The position numbers and the translations under genes are program-made. Shown in pieces: positions 25,509 to 37,803 of a stretch of 64,000 bases of DNA (positions within the stretch are counted from its first letter, which is position 1; the number at the start of each line of letters is the position of its first letter). The notes beneath the pieces are model-generated. The model had not been told where the DNA came from. It did not search any database and saw only the letters and a list, made by a program, of their open reading frames with translations. The DNA comes from Dendrocalamus latiflorus (taxonomy: Eukaryota > Streptophyta > Magnoliopsida > Poales > Poaceae). Location of the stretch: contig CM029660.1 in assembly GCA_017311315.1 (NCBI GenBank), positions 36,661,507-36,725,506 on the forward strand, written 5' to 3'.

Positions 25509-27776
25509 TCATGGATGATGGTGTGGTCCATTCTCACTCTTCTTGTTTTGCTCTTGTGTTGCATCTTTTTGGTCCTCATTTTGATCACTATTAGGCTGTT
25601 TGCCATCTGATCCACTCTCACCTTCAGATTTTTCATCATCTGAACCATCTAGGCAGATAAGACTCCTTGATGGCTTCATACTGATGCCGATGATACTTCT
25701 GATCCATGTCCCCTCAAAAATACAATTGTTTGTTGAGCCACTCGTATCCCCCACGTTTGATGGTGTACTTGACGACGAACCGGTCAAATATGTGGTGGTC
25801 GCTTTGCATGCACTCATGATTTCCTTTTTTGCTTGTTTCAGCTGAGTGGAAATTAAAAAGATCAACACAAGATTAATGTATGTACCTCAATATGTAAGGC
25901 TATAGCACCCTAATTTTATTTAAGCCAGAACAGTTAGTAGATAAGGCTATTGCTGTTGTTGAATATATGTTGGTTTGCATATGGATTTCTTAAGAAATAT
26001 CCTTCCAAAGTCCAAACCAATGTGACAGCGCACAACAATTTCAAAAAAATTCTTGTAGACTTTCGGCAGCTAGCATGAATATTTATTTGCAGGTTTTTCT
26101 TCATGGTTTCACAATCCTTTTGGTTTCAAATGACCATCTTCGGTGATTTGTCAAAAGTTTGATTCACACGCTCACACAATTTACTTGCTATTGAGGTGTC
26201 CAACTATGAGATGCTAAAAAAATCTAGCAGGTATACAGGACTTGGGGGTTAATATAACAAACTCTAGTGATAATGCAAGTAGTCAGAAAATCCTAGAGGA
26301 AACATAAAACTAGCAGCAAGGCCCAGAAGGTATACCTTTGCTGCTGTAGTTTCAGCAACCTCTAGAGCAGCATCCCCAGCATTTGCAAAGCGATTGACCC
26401 AACCTGCATATGTACTTCATTGGATTTTTGTTGCAACATCTGAACTAAAGAACTGAAAATTATTCTGGACTGGATATCACTTAGATTAAAAGAAATGATG
26501 GCTCTGCAATGGTGTTCAAATTAAGAAATATCACGACATTAGGATCATTGAATAGGTGTTCAAATTAAGAAACATCACGACATTAGGATCATTGAATAAA
26601 CTAACTTTAACTAGAGAGTTTAATTTGGAAATGACTCGTGATTCAAATTCAGTTGGAAGAAGAGAGGATATTTAACTTTCAGCAATCATCATCAAGAGGA
26701 AGAACTACGTAATTTATTTGAGAATGAATCTGCAAACAAGTCAAAGAACCTGGAAGTTTTGGCACATCAAGCTTATCACAAAAGGCATTGCAGAAGTGGT
26801 TGCAGTTTCTCGACAGGAGTTCATATGAGCCTCCAGACCATTCCCAGCTGAGTTCCTGCAGTATTTGATTTACCGTGAAAATAGAGCAGCTCGTCTTCCC
26901 CAGCACTATGGACTCGCGGAATGTGTACATGGGGTTTTTGCATGGGGGGCTGCTAAAAACCCCAGTGCCATGTTCACAGTAACCAAATGACCATTCTTCA
27001 TCTCCATAGATCTGTTAGAGACAGTAAGAATGAATCAGTAACCCCATTCGGAAAAGAATGAATCAACAACTAGGAAGCGTACAATGATCAAGTATCAACC
27101 AACACTCTAGCAAGGAATTGCACTGCAGATTTTGTCACTCGTACCAAACGATGTATCACTTGTATGGTGCTATGAATCAGAAAATTTTCGTTAAAGAGCA
27201 TTAAGGCAGCCTAATAAGCAAGCAGATCGATATTTTCTCCTTGCACTGCGTGATCCTTGCCACCGATTGAATTCCTATTGAGCATTTTCAGTTTCAAATT
27301 ACACTTTTTTCAATGCCTTCCACATCAAGTAAAATTGTGGCAGAAGAGGAGTTTCTACACATTTCCGATTACATACCACCTGAGTTCTTGCCAAGAGTAC
27401 AAACAAACCTAGGAAAGAAGCATGCATTCACTACCGGATTAAATCAACAACCCCCTCTCTGCCTAATCGGCTAATCAACAAATAAAAGAACCGATTTTCT
27501 TTTTTTTCCTGAAGAAGACGAACCCAGTCTCCTCAAGAGCCAACCTCCTCGGCATTCCAGGCACCAAAGAGGAGAAAGGAAGGAAGAAGAGAGCGATGCA
27601 GGCAGCAAATCTTGGCGGCGAGGAGGAATGGGAGGGACCTGGATGGCGGTGTGGAAGATGCCGCCGAGGCCAATGGCGTCCTTGAAGAAGCGGTTGATGT
27701 GGAGGACGGTGGCGTTGGTGCCCTCGGAGCCGCTGACGGCGACGTCGTACAGGTGCGCCACCACCTCCTGGCCCAT
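25509..27776 (-). CDS. DeSI-like PPPDE-fold cysteine peptidase
   Basis: Four minus-strand exons: 27776-27639, 27011-26750, 26403-26336 and 25841-25509, joining to 266 residues. PPPDE/DeSI proteins are cysteine isopeptidases that remove SUMO or ubiquitin from substrates. The catalytic pair is visible: His42 in GIFHTAIQIYGDEEWSFG and Cys116 in SRNCNHFCNAFCDKL. The catalytic domain spans about residues 5-150; WVNRFANAGDAALEVAETTA follows. The C-terminal third is low-complexity and acidic with a HHHP end, beyond the conserved fold. Intron 2 contains a 44-bp tandem duplication. The 5' end faces the unknown gene at 29373 across a short shared upstream region. Frame and splice sites are intact. Exact substrate preference cannot be told. 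Confidence 0.9.
26510..26597. repeat. 44-bp tandem duplication in a DeSI intron
   Basis: Two adjacent copies beginning GGTGTTCAAATTAAGAAA at 26510 and 26554 differ at one base. They lie between exons 2 and 3 of the minus-strand gene and do not touch splice sites. Confidence 0.85.
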
Positions 27777-27999
27777 CCCCGGCGCCTTGCCGCCAGAGAT
27801 CGCTGCAACCGCGAGGAGGCCCCACCTGTCGGTCTCTGCCTGCGTTCGGGCCCCAGGTGCAGTGTGGTGAGCTTTTCCTTTTTTTAGAATGATATTCTTT
27901 GGTTACACCCCACACGCGCCCTGCACGTGTCCACCCCACCCCACCCAAAAAAATCCCCAATTCCTTCCCCAATCCCAAATCCGCCTCGCATTCCTCGAA

Positions 28000-30047
28000 T
28001 CCAATCAACCCTCGACGCAATTGCCCATAGCCGCTCCTCCGATCCCCACCGGCGGGTCGCTTGCGAGGCGGCGATTCCCTATCCGTCACCGACTCTAGCA
28101 AGGTAAAGCCGCTTCGCGCCCCCTAGGGCTTAGTCCAGGGTGTGTTTCTTTGATGCAATTCGACCAGTTATTGCGGTTTGTCGATGCGAGTAGCGGTTGA
28201 TTTTGCGCGTCCGCGTGGTGTTTGAGAATAAATCTAAGTTTCTCGATTAGTTCGCCGGTTTCGTTCTGGGGAATTTTTCTTTTTTTCTGAAAGATTCTGG
28301 GGAATTTATTGGTTTAGTTGGTTCAGTGCAGAATTGGACTCTGGAAAGGTGCGGCCTTTTGGAGTTTTGGTCGCTGATTTGCTTATCTGTCTGCCCGATT
28401 TGATGAACTTTTTAGATGTGCCAGCTTGTGATAGGTAGAATTGAATTCCACTGCAATGAAATAACATGAATTGAATTCCACCGGTGCCAAATCAACTGCA
28501 GTTTCTGGCCATCAAACTTGACAGGTTGAATTCATCTGCTGCTGTTAAGGAATCATATATGTGTTACTGTAGGCCTGTAGCTTTTCTACAGATTGCAGTA
28601 GGGTTCTTGCTTGGTGGGAACAGGATACGGTTCATTTGTTTAAGTGGTGTTCACTTTACTTTCACCGAGTAGGTTCAACCGTTTAGTGCACACAGATCAG
28701 ATTAACTTCCGAATAGTGTGAAATCCAACTAAGGAATACTCTGGATAATTCTGTTCTGTGTGCTACTGAACTACATGAGTGCTTTTTTGCTGAGAATTTT
28801 TCCAGTAATGCGTCATCATTCATCTTTGGTTGTTAGCAAACAGACCATATGTTCTACTTGATGGTTCTATATATTCCTTGGATTATTAATAAGCTTCTCC
28901 GATGTTGTCCTCCTCTCCTCTGGCATTTGTGTTGTGTGGATTTATGTCCTAGTTTCTCACCTCACGTTTCTTATTTCCTTGATGCAGGAGAAGATCCTTA
29001 GAGTTGGTTAGCTGTGGCTTTATATCAATTCTCGTACTATGCAAAGGGGCCAAAGGCTGGGCAGAAAGAAGTTCGGGGGGAAATTAACAATAGATGAAAT
29101 AACAAGTTATTGCTGTTTTTTCCCTTCGTGTTGTCTCCTTCTGGGATTGCGTCATTTGCAAAATAAGATACTCTTTCAGGCCTGAGTGGGTTTAGGTATT
29201 CCGTTTTGATTGATTGCTTAAATGTCTCTTCATTTGAAAATAAACTGTCATTGCTTTAGGATATGCTCTTGATGGGGAGTCCAAGGGATGTACTCTAGAG
29301 TTTACATTGTGATTTTGCTAATTTTGATTAGTACAGGAATTTAGGGTATACTGAAAAGGTAGTATAGCTGTCATGGATAAACCGGGAGGCAATGAGGCAG
29401 TCAAAGTGTTGAAGAAGGGAAAGAAGAAACATGCGAAAGATGAGTTGGATCGCCAGAAGCAGGCTGAGAAGAAAAGGCGCCGGCTAGAGAAAGCACTTGC
29501 AAACTCTGCCGCCATTATCTCGGCTCTGGAAAAGAAGAGGCAGCAGAAAAAAGAAGAACAAGAAAGGCAGGATGAAGAAGGTGCTGCAATAGCTGAAGCA
29601 GTTGCTCTTCATGTTCTGACAGGCGAAGACTCCGATGAATCCTGCCATTTGATGTTGAACAAGCATAGAAGATGCAACCATTGGGACGATTTTGTGGGCA
29701 TTGAACCAACTCCAGGTTCACGAGAAGTAGATACTTATTCTTCTGGCGGACTGACATGCCCCGCTCATGCTAATTTTCCCCAATGGAGATGGACTGATTG
29801 GGGCGTTTCTGGGACATGTTCTTCTCGGGGACAAGTGATGGATTATCAAGCACCATACCTTGAAGAAACATTTCCTCAATCAGATGGCTGCCATGGTTTC
29901 ATAGCAGCCCAAGCGGTCTCGTCATTGCAGATTGGAGATCATTCATCAGAGGATACATTTCCTATCCAAGGAGGAGCAGCAGCAGCTGTTCTTAACAGGA
30001 TTCTCAGCGGCACCAATAATAGGCTGAACCTTTACAAAGAGTTATAA
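28000..30047 (+). CDS. Unknown plant protein with basic coiled-coil start (ORF 29373-30047)
   Basis: The coding part is one uninterrupted exon of 224 codons, 29373-30047. It begins MDKPGGNEAVKVLKKGKKKH, has a long Lys/Arg/Glu helix (about residues 12-70), then ALHVLTGEDSDESCHLMLNK and a Trp-containing stretch NHWDDFVGIEP, and ends NRLNLYKEL. Upstream, a likely non-coding first exon ends at 28102 (AAG followed by GTAAAGCC) and acceptors are seen at 28988 and 29337, so the leader is probably spliced. The 28000 start is my estimate of the transcript start. A 48-codon upstream ORF could start at 29039 if that segment stays in the mRNA. The gene is head to head with the DeSI-like gene. I recall similar grass proteins without a function; none is asserted. 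A nuclear location would suit the basic helix, but that is a guess. Confidence 0.65.
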
Positions 30048-31690
30048 TTATACCTACAGAAATCTGTGTGTAGTCACCTAAGGTGCAATGTTGTTTTCTT
30101 CCTGATACTTAGCTGCCTTCAAGGAAATGAAAACGGGTATAGAAAAGCAATTATACTATTATTGCGAGTCAAAAGACACTTGGTATCAGTTATATTGGCG
30201 TTGTAATGAATTGTACTCTTGTGCTTTTGATTGGAAAGTGTTGTGTGCCTTTGATTGGAATGTGTACTCCTGTGCCACAACATCCTGCACAGTGTTGATG
30301 CTTCTCTGATTGTTTCGTTTTTTGTTTGCGTTGTTACCAGAAATGATCAAGCATGTTGGTTCTCTCACTGCAATGATGCGTCTGAACTCTTGAATTGACA
30401 CAAGGGATTGATGTCGCCTGTGCCCCATGTGTGTTTTGTGATGCAATTGCAAACAATGATAGCAACTGTTTGGGAGTAATTGGGTGTGCAGGTCTGAGCC
30501 ACTGTGGCATGGCTTGAGCACTGATGCACATCTATCTGAAAAATGCATGTATTGTAACCCTCTGCTGTGTTGTCTACTCTTGTGATGGCAATAAGTATGT
30601 GATGGAGGTTCAAGTGCAGGTCACAGTTACTCTTGTGAACGACTAGGGAGTGAGTGGATAGAAAGGTTGGTTTGGCTTCTCGCCACCTCCATTGTTAATG
30701 TGTTATAGCACTGTATTGTTCGATCTTTACGTTGTCAGGGTGAGTGATGGGCACTGGCACCACTTCCTTTTTCTCTTCTTTTTTGTTCTTTTGCTAGTCT
30801 ATCACCTTTTGTGTCGAATGAATATGGGTTCTCCCCAAACTTGCTACTGCTAGACGTGCGTGTGTACGTGGGACGGCACAGACACAGGGGAGCCGTGCTG
30901 GTCGAGCTGGCCTTGCATGCCTACGTACTGCGTCTGCGTGTGGGCGACCTGAATGTGTATGTGCCTGCACTGCACTGCATGCCTCTGAAACATCGAGTGC
31001 ATCAAGCCATTTGGTTTTCAGAACTAAAAGTTAGTACCCTGCCGCTCGCTCTCTCTTATTATGGAATTTTCAATCTTCGGAGGAAAGGACGGAGGAGAAG
31101 ATGAGCAAGAGGCCTAAACCATAGAAACAGTGCTCTCATTACCCAAATTCAAACATTGCACGAGCTAGATGCTACTTTAGTAACCACTGGCGGCGTGTTG
31201 GTTTTCCAACTAGGCCCCATTTAGAACGTGAGGAATTTTCTCTGTTCTTATCAGAATTGAACGGATTCCTGCAAACTTTGTGGTTCTTGGAGGATGGCAT
31301 GGCATGGCATGGCGTGCATGGGGGTGGATGAATCGAAGAGGAAAGGAAACGGGTGCAGGAGTGGACAAGTGGGGCGCGCGAGCGAGCGGTGGGCCGGTGG
31401 CCTCCCAGAAATTAAAGGGAGGGCACCAGACGAGATCCCTAGCACTACGCATGACTACTAAATCACTACGTTTTCTCTCTCTCTCTCTCTCTCTCCTTTC
31501 TTTTTGGATCAAAATTCAAAAGCGAAGCGGCATGCGTGCATGCATATAAATTTAGTGGATGGATGGATGGATTATCAATCCCCGGATGCAACCTGTGCCT
31601 GCAGCATCTCTGGACTCTGTGTGTGTTTTGATGGTGGAGAGCTGCGGCTGCCACTACCGACCCACCGAGGCTGAGCCTAGCCTTGGCTAG
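30048..31690. other. Intergenic DNA with simple repeats
   Basis: The first 250 bases look like a 3' UTR. A CT microsatellite is at about 31472-31496 and a GGAT repeat at 31556-31571. AGGCCCCATTTAGAACGTGA at about 31213 resembles a degraded MITE end. The 97-codon frame at 30811-31104 has no recognisable domain. Confidence 0.45.
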
Positions 31691-33360
31691 GATGCTCCTA
31701 GAGAGTTACTTTCTCCAGGTTTGAGCTAGTTATTGGGTATATTAGTATATTCCTCTATACTATTGGGTTTGAGCTAGTTGCAAGGTCCAGTCACAGAGGG
31801 TTGGCCCACCCTTACAACAAAGTTTGTGCTTGACATTGACATATGGGAGTTCTTAGTATTCATGGATCCTTAAAAAGGTGTAAATGATGGCAAAACATGA
31901 TGATTAAAGACCTTGTGGCTAGAAATGATCATACGAGTTGAATTTGGATCATTTTAGTGCTATGTTTGTTTTTTTGCTTTAGCCGTATTATTAAGAGGGG
32001 TTCAAAGCTAGTAGCTTGAGTTCGGTGAACTTGTGAAGCTAGTTGTGATGCACACTATGTCTATCTAGCTCATATCTAATCAAAGGAAGCTAGCAAACGA
32101 ATGCGTGTGAAGATCCAGACTTGTTTAGAAAATTTAGTATGAAGTCAAATTATCCAATTGTGTCAAATCATCAGTCAGATCAATTTGGCAAAGAACATGT
32201 TCTAGAGATTTCATTGGGAGTCGGATGATCTGAGTGACTGGAGCATGGGTAGGATCAATTTTGCGGAAGGCATATTTTTGAAGTTTCAATGGGAGTTGAA
32301 TGATTCGAGTGGGATGTACCATAGGTCAGATCAATTTTACAGAGAAATGCTCAAATGGACCCCGAATGATCCGAGTGGGCCAGACTAAGGGTTGATAAAT
32401 TCAACAGAGATTTGGTTTGAGAAGATTTTCTTATGAGTTGAATGATCCAAGTGGGTCGGAGTATGACCCGAATCAATTTCATAGAAAAGGTGTTCTTGAG
32501 GAATTGCACTAGCCCAGATAATCCAAGGCAAGCGGATGATCCGAGTGGGTCGGATAATCCGACTTAGGTCGGACGATCTAAGTGTATGCAACGGCTATAT
32601 TTTTGACCATTAGAAGTGTTTAAATCAGATAATCCGAGTGGGTCCGATGATATGACTCAAAGAGATATTTTGAAATATTTGTATCTACCAGCTAGTTTCT
32701 GAGGAAGGAAGCTGTATATGGGCCCTATGGACATTTAAATTAGCTCTCTTGGGACTCCATCTTAGTATCCATCTTATTGAGGAGCTCCAGGGCATTTTAG
32801 AGTTTGGATTGAAGATCTTGAATGCTTTGTGGGAGATTGAAATAGTAGATTAGATCTAGGTTGTGCATCACTCCTAGTTGCTTGATCTTGCTAGGTTCAA
32901 GTGATCTCTTTTAGTTTATTACTCTTGGAGATCAACGTCTCCTATACGAATTGGAGGCGTTGACTCGGTGATCTTCCTTAGAGGAAATTGTGGAAGGCAT
33001 CAGGAACCTTGTGAAGGTTTGGAGTCCACGTATCTAGAGTGGAGGACTATCATGAATGGATAGCTTTATTCCTTACGTGGTTTCAAGTTAGAGGAAGACT
33101 CTTGTGAGAGTACTCCAACAAGGAGTAGGGGTGATCGTCGATTCTTCGAGACCTTGGTAACAAAATCGGTTGCATTCCTTGTCTCTTTTATGCTTCCTTA
33201 TTTACCTTATTATCTTTTATTTTTCTAGCTTACTAAAATTATGTAGGGTTGAAACTAGGTTATAAGACTTCACTAGAAACCCTAGATATTTAGATTAAGC
33301 TAGTAAAGATTAAAATTTCAATTTAGTCTCTTATGAAAAAATTTCTGATTCACCCCCCTC
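31690..33360 (+). mobile_element. LTR-like remnant with GATCCGAGTGGGT repeats
   Basis: A block without genes carries repeated variants of GGATGATCCGAGTGGGTCGG at about 32222, 32294, 32361, 32437, 32531 and 32622, spaced roughly 65-95 bases. Its end runs CTCTTGTGAGAGTACTCCAA through an A/T-rich part to TTCTGATTCACCCCCCT at about 33340. I associate this ending with Copia/Sirevirus LTRs in grasses. No reverse transcriptase, primer site or paired LTR is present, so it would be a solo LTR; edges are approximate. Confidence 0.45.
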
Positions 33361-33931
33361 TCTCTCTCTTGAACATCCGGTCCGCTTCTCGCCCGTATAT
33401 GATATATCCCAAGATTTCATTGTTGCATGACATACCACTCCAAGCTGTGCGACTGTTTCCTTTGGTGCCCACCGTTTCCTCGCTGGATTCCTCTCCTCTC
33501 GTTGGTCCAACGCCAATGCGTATTTGGGTGGGTTCTCGTGCGCTGGCGTAATATGAAGGCCGAAAAGGAATTGAATTGAAGTGGGACCGACAATAATGTA
33601 CTAGGCACCACCCGTGATCGACGAACAACTGCGTCCGTGACGACGACTCGATTCCTCTCTCTCTCTCTCTCTCTCTCAAGCCTCGAGAGTGCAGAGACTG
33701 AAGCTCTGAAGATGGATCCAGCAGTTTGTTTGCGCTTTTCCCCGAGGGAACATATTGTTCGGTCACCACGTGTGTGCCAAATCAAATGGCCTAAGATAAT
33801 CAAGGCAGAGCAATTCCTTCCTGGAGTGTTCTGTATACACTGCAATGCTGCATGTCGTAGTAGGCCGATAGTACTGCTCAAGTTTGATCTTGAATAGCTG
33901 AATCACGCACTGTGGATAGGCTGATAACAAC

Positions 33932-33974
<43 letters not shown>

Positions 33975-34969
33975 CAAACCAATTCAATTCGTGGTCGCGA
34001 CTCAAAGGAAGACCTAACCTATCCTACTTGGCGAATTTTACTGTAGAAGCCGGCCTCCTGCTCATCTGGGATGTGACCGGTAGGATTACACGCACAGAGG
34101 AACGCACGCGGTGACAGAGATAGATAGTTTCATTACGCTGTGTCGAAGCGACAAAGACGAGCAATATGCTCATCAGAGAAGAAAGAAACATAGTGAATGC
34201 AATGAAGGAAAAGCAGGAGTTAGTGTATTACCATTGCTAGCTCAGTCCATGACCATGCGATCGATCGGCATTACCACCGTCCCACGATCACACAGAGGAG
34301 CTTTAACACATACAGCATTACAATGCATATAGTACGTACAAAGCTGAAAAATCTTATTTCTTGAACACCACTGACAAACAGCAGAGCACCAGCAGAGCAA
34401 ATCTCTAAGAATAAAACAAGTCTCTCTCTCAAAAGGACATTGCACAATCCATCTATCGCACGTGAACCGCCACAGCTAGCTAAAGGACCACAGTCAGACC
34501 TCCAGGGGATGGGTTATTCATGATTTCGCGTTCTTGAGTGTTTTGCTTCGTACTTCTGGTCTTGAATTTGATTTTTAGTAACTCTGTAATTACTAGAGAG
34601 AGAAAATCCAGAATACCTAGAGAAAAATTTTAATCGGCACTATTCATCTTTTCTCAATTTTGCCTTTTCGGCCTTCACTGGCCAAGTAACCCAGGCTGCT
34701 ACAGGAATTAAGAACACAAGTAACTGAAACACAACTAGTCAAGTAGCATTCCATAACCGACAGACATGGGTTACTGAAAAAGATGAGGCTAGTACAAAGC
34801 TAGCTATGCGGGGCAGGCAACTGAAAAAGTACGTAAATTTTCCTGGAAGCAAAGTAATTATAGGCTGTCAATTTTCAGGGACAGAAAAGAGGATGCAGGA
34901 ACAATTGGGTGCCTAAATCTCATTTAACTAATGGACGAAGCTAATGCTCAACAGTGCAGAAAGGCCTCC
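33361..34969. other. Intergenic DNA with GA/CT microsatellites
   Basis: CT repeats at about 33656-33677 and a long GA tract at about 33936-33971. Several minus- and plus-strand frames overlap here but none has codon structure or splice partners. The last 200 bases are the probable promoter of the polygalacturonase gene. Confidence 0.5.
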
Positions 34970-34976
34970 TATAAAT
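34970..34976 (+). promoter_or_regulatory. TATA box of the polygalacturonase-like gene
   Basis: TATAAAT lies 89 bases upstream of the ATG at 35059, with no intervening ATG other than in the first few bases after the box. Confidence 0.6.
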
Positions 34977-35058
34977 GAAGCCCCTCCTCATCGCCGCACT
35001 CCACTCCACTCCACTCGCACTCGCTAGTCACTGCTACGATTACGAACAGAGAGCGGCA

Positions 35059-37749
35059 ATGGCGTTGCAAACGCCCAATGCGTCACTCCTCCATGTAATC
35101 AACTGCCCTCCTTCAAGTCTCAACGATTGCGTGTTTCTTCTTCTTTCAGTTTAGTACTTTTTTTATGGATGTCCTGCAAATCTCTTGAATAGCAGTGCGA
35201 CTACACCTCATCTCGTTTCTGCAAATCTCATCATCTTTTTGCACTTGTTTGCGTTTTCTTGGTCATTACTCGTTTCTGCTTCTCAGTATCTTCACATAGA
35301 TTGCATGTGTGCATCTTCTGAATGAAATGGCGCACTGAAAAATTCCATCTTTTTGGTCAAGATGGCACAGAAATGTCGGTTTGGTGTTTTCAGATTTTTT
35401 TTTGAACAATCCACCACCGAAAAAAGGTAACATTTTTGCAAAACCTTTGTTCCTATTTGGTTCTGTTCTCTCTCGGATTTGCAGGAAGATGTTGCTATTT
35501 CTCGCACGCAGAACCAAAATTTTGCCTCTTATTCTTGCTTTTGCTCAAGTGCCCCCATACAGCAGTGTCAAATTTCTGAGCTTTCTCTGTCAAAGTCTGC
35601 AATCCCTCATCTTTCGCTATGCGGAGGCCAATTTTTTAACCAAAATTTCCGAAATTGAACACCACTCACCAAATCATCTCCTATAAAAAAATTCCAAGAG
35701 AAGATTTTGCTAGTCTAACGCACTGACCATCTCCCGTTTCTTGGCACAGCTTCTCCGCTCCCTATGCCTCCTCCTCCTCGCCGCGTCGGCGACTGTAGCG
35801 GCGCGCCGCCACGGCCCACCAGCGGGCAGAGTCGGCCAGAGCATGTACCTGGCGCCGAGCTGCCGGGAGCACACGGCGTCGCTGACCGACTTCGGCGGCG
35901 TTGGCGATGGCACGACGTCGAACACGGCGGCGTTCCGGTCGGCGGTGGATCACCTGTCACAGTACTCCGGCGAGGGCGCCGGCGGCGGCATGCTGTACGT
36001 GCCGGCGGGAAAGTGGCTGACGGGGCCCTTCAACCTCACCAGCCACTTCACCCTCTTCATCGACAAAGACGCCGTCATCCTCGGCGCCCAGGTCTGTTGT
36101 ATCTCTCCAATTGTTCTATTTTCTTTTTCATTTTGGAGGACAATAATATTTGTATTACTAGTATGATAATTAGATACGAGCATTGATAATTAGATCCCGT
36201 TTATAACATGGAAATGGGGGGGGGGGGGGGGGGAAAGGTTGTCGAGCTTCTTCAGTTTCGGATGGTACCAACAAGCTAGCTAATTTGGTGATGCAGAACA
36301 TAAGCGAATTTCCAATTGTGGATCCTCTGCCTTCTTATGGAAGAGGAAGAGACAAAGCCGGAGGACGATACATTAGCCTTATCGGTGGATCAAACCTCAC
36401 CGATGTGGTCATTACTGGTAAGTAGTCCTCTTTAGCCTGACAAAAGTTCATGCAGTGCTTTCAATTGTGGTGAAGAAATGCACAGCAAATTTCACTATCA
36501 AGAAGCTTAATGTGTTAACTGCAGCAAACCAGAGCGCTGAATAATCTAACCAGTAGACAGTAGTACGTGGAGATGTTTCTCTGATCCTGCAAATGAGCTT
36601 TTTTTTTCAAGACAAGACGGATGACACCAATCTGAATTTGCTTTGATGAGCAACGCCAACTGACCATTAATTATTTGTTTGCAGGCAACAACGGAACAAT
36701 AGATGGGCAGGGTGCAATGTGGTGGTCGAAGTTCCACAAGAACCAGCTCAAGTACACGCGCGGGTACCTCATCGAGCTGATGCACTCCGACACGATCTTC
36801 ATCTCCAACATCACGCTGCTCAACTCGCCGGCATGGAACATCCATCCAGTCTACAGCAGCAACATCGTGGTGCAGGGCATCACCATCCTCGCTCCGACGC
36901 ATTCTCCCAACACCGACGGCATCAACCCCGGTATGTACGAGCAGCATAGCATTCTTGTGCACTCGTCACTTGATTGGAAGAGTACAGACACTGACTGAAT
37001 ACTGATTCGGTGCGGCGGCGGATGCAGACTCGTGCTCGCTCGTCCTGATCGAGGACTGCTACATCGTGTCCGGCGACGACTGCGTGGCGATCAAGAGCGG
37101 GTGGGACGAGTACGGCATCGCCTACGGCATGCCGAGCCAGCACATCGTGATCCGGAGGCTGACGTGCGTGTCCCCGACGAGCGCGGTGATCGCGCTGGGC
37201 AGCGAGATGTCGGGCGGCATCCAGGACGTGCGCGCGGAGGACATCACGGCGATCGACTCGGAGTCCGCCGTGCGCATCAAGACGGCGGTGGGACGCGGCG
37301 CGTACGTGAAGGACGTGTTCGTGCGCGGGATGACGCTCAACACCATGAAGTGGGTGTTCCGGATGACGGGCAACTACACGTCGCACAACACGCACCCGGA
37401 CGACAAGTACGATCGCAACGCCGTGCCCGTGGTGGACAACATCAGCTACCAGGACGTGGTGGCCACCGGCGTGACCACGGCGGCACGGCTGGACGGCATC
37501 CAGGGCGCGCCCTTCAGGGGCATCTGCATCGCCAACGTGACGGTGGAGATGGCCAAGGCGAGGAAGTACCCGTGGACGTGCACCAACATCGAGGGCGTGT
37601 CGGCCAACGTCAGCCCCTCGCCGTGCGAGCCGCTGCAGGGCGCGCACGACGGCGCTTGCCCGTTCCCCACGGACACGCTGCCCATCGAGCAGGTCGCCGT
37701 GCAGCAGTGCTCCTACTCCACCCCTGCTGCACCTGGGAGCAGCAAGTAG
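35059..37749 (+). CDS. Polygalacturonase-like glycoside hydrolase (GH28)
   Basis: Five exons, 35059-35094, 35750-36091, 36297-36417, 36685-36930 and 37028-37749, join to 488 residues. GH28 enzymes cut homogalacturonan in the cell wall. A hydrophobic leader LLRSLCLLLLAASATVA (residues 13-29) suggests secretion. Family motifs: SPNTDGINP, SGDDCVAIKSG with the catalytic Asp pair, and SAVRIKTAVGRG. The third motif, usually GHG, reads TSAVIALGSEMSGG, so the classical His is absent, as in one large plant clade of PG-like proteins; activity may differ. Exon 1 encodes only 12 residues; its ATG follows a TATA box. A longer frame that opens at a TTG near 35741 is not a start. The TAG stop at 37747-37749 is followed in frame by 17 hydrophobic codons and a TAA (see findings). 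Confidence 0.93.
36216..36233 (+). repeat. 18-base G run in polygalacturonase intron 2
   Basis: A pure G homopolymer inside the intron between exons 2 and 3. Its length is likely variable and hard to assemble. Confidence 0.9.
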
Positions 37750-37803
37750 CTTTCGGCCTTCGCCGTCACCTTCACCGTGCTGTCTGTGGCCATGGTCGCT
37801 TAA

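Noticed and set aside
32220..32650. A CRISPR-like array
   Set aside because: The repeats are degenerate and unevenly spaced, and the DNA is a plant nuclear LTR-like block.
35741..36166. A polygalacturonase frame opening at 35741
   Set aside because: The opening codon is TTG inside the intron acceptor region. A proper ATG exon at 35059-35094 joins in frame and follows a TATA box.
36922..37647. A 241-codon open frame on the minus strand across polygalacturonase exons
   Set aside because: It is antisense to GC-rich exons 4 and 5, rich in His, Arg and Val, has no domain, and the plus strand has clear GH28 motifs and splice sites.
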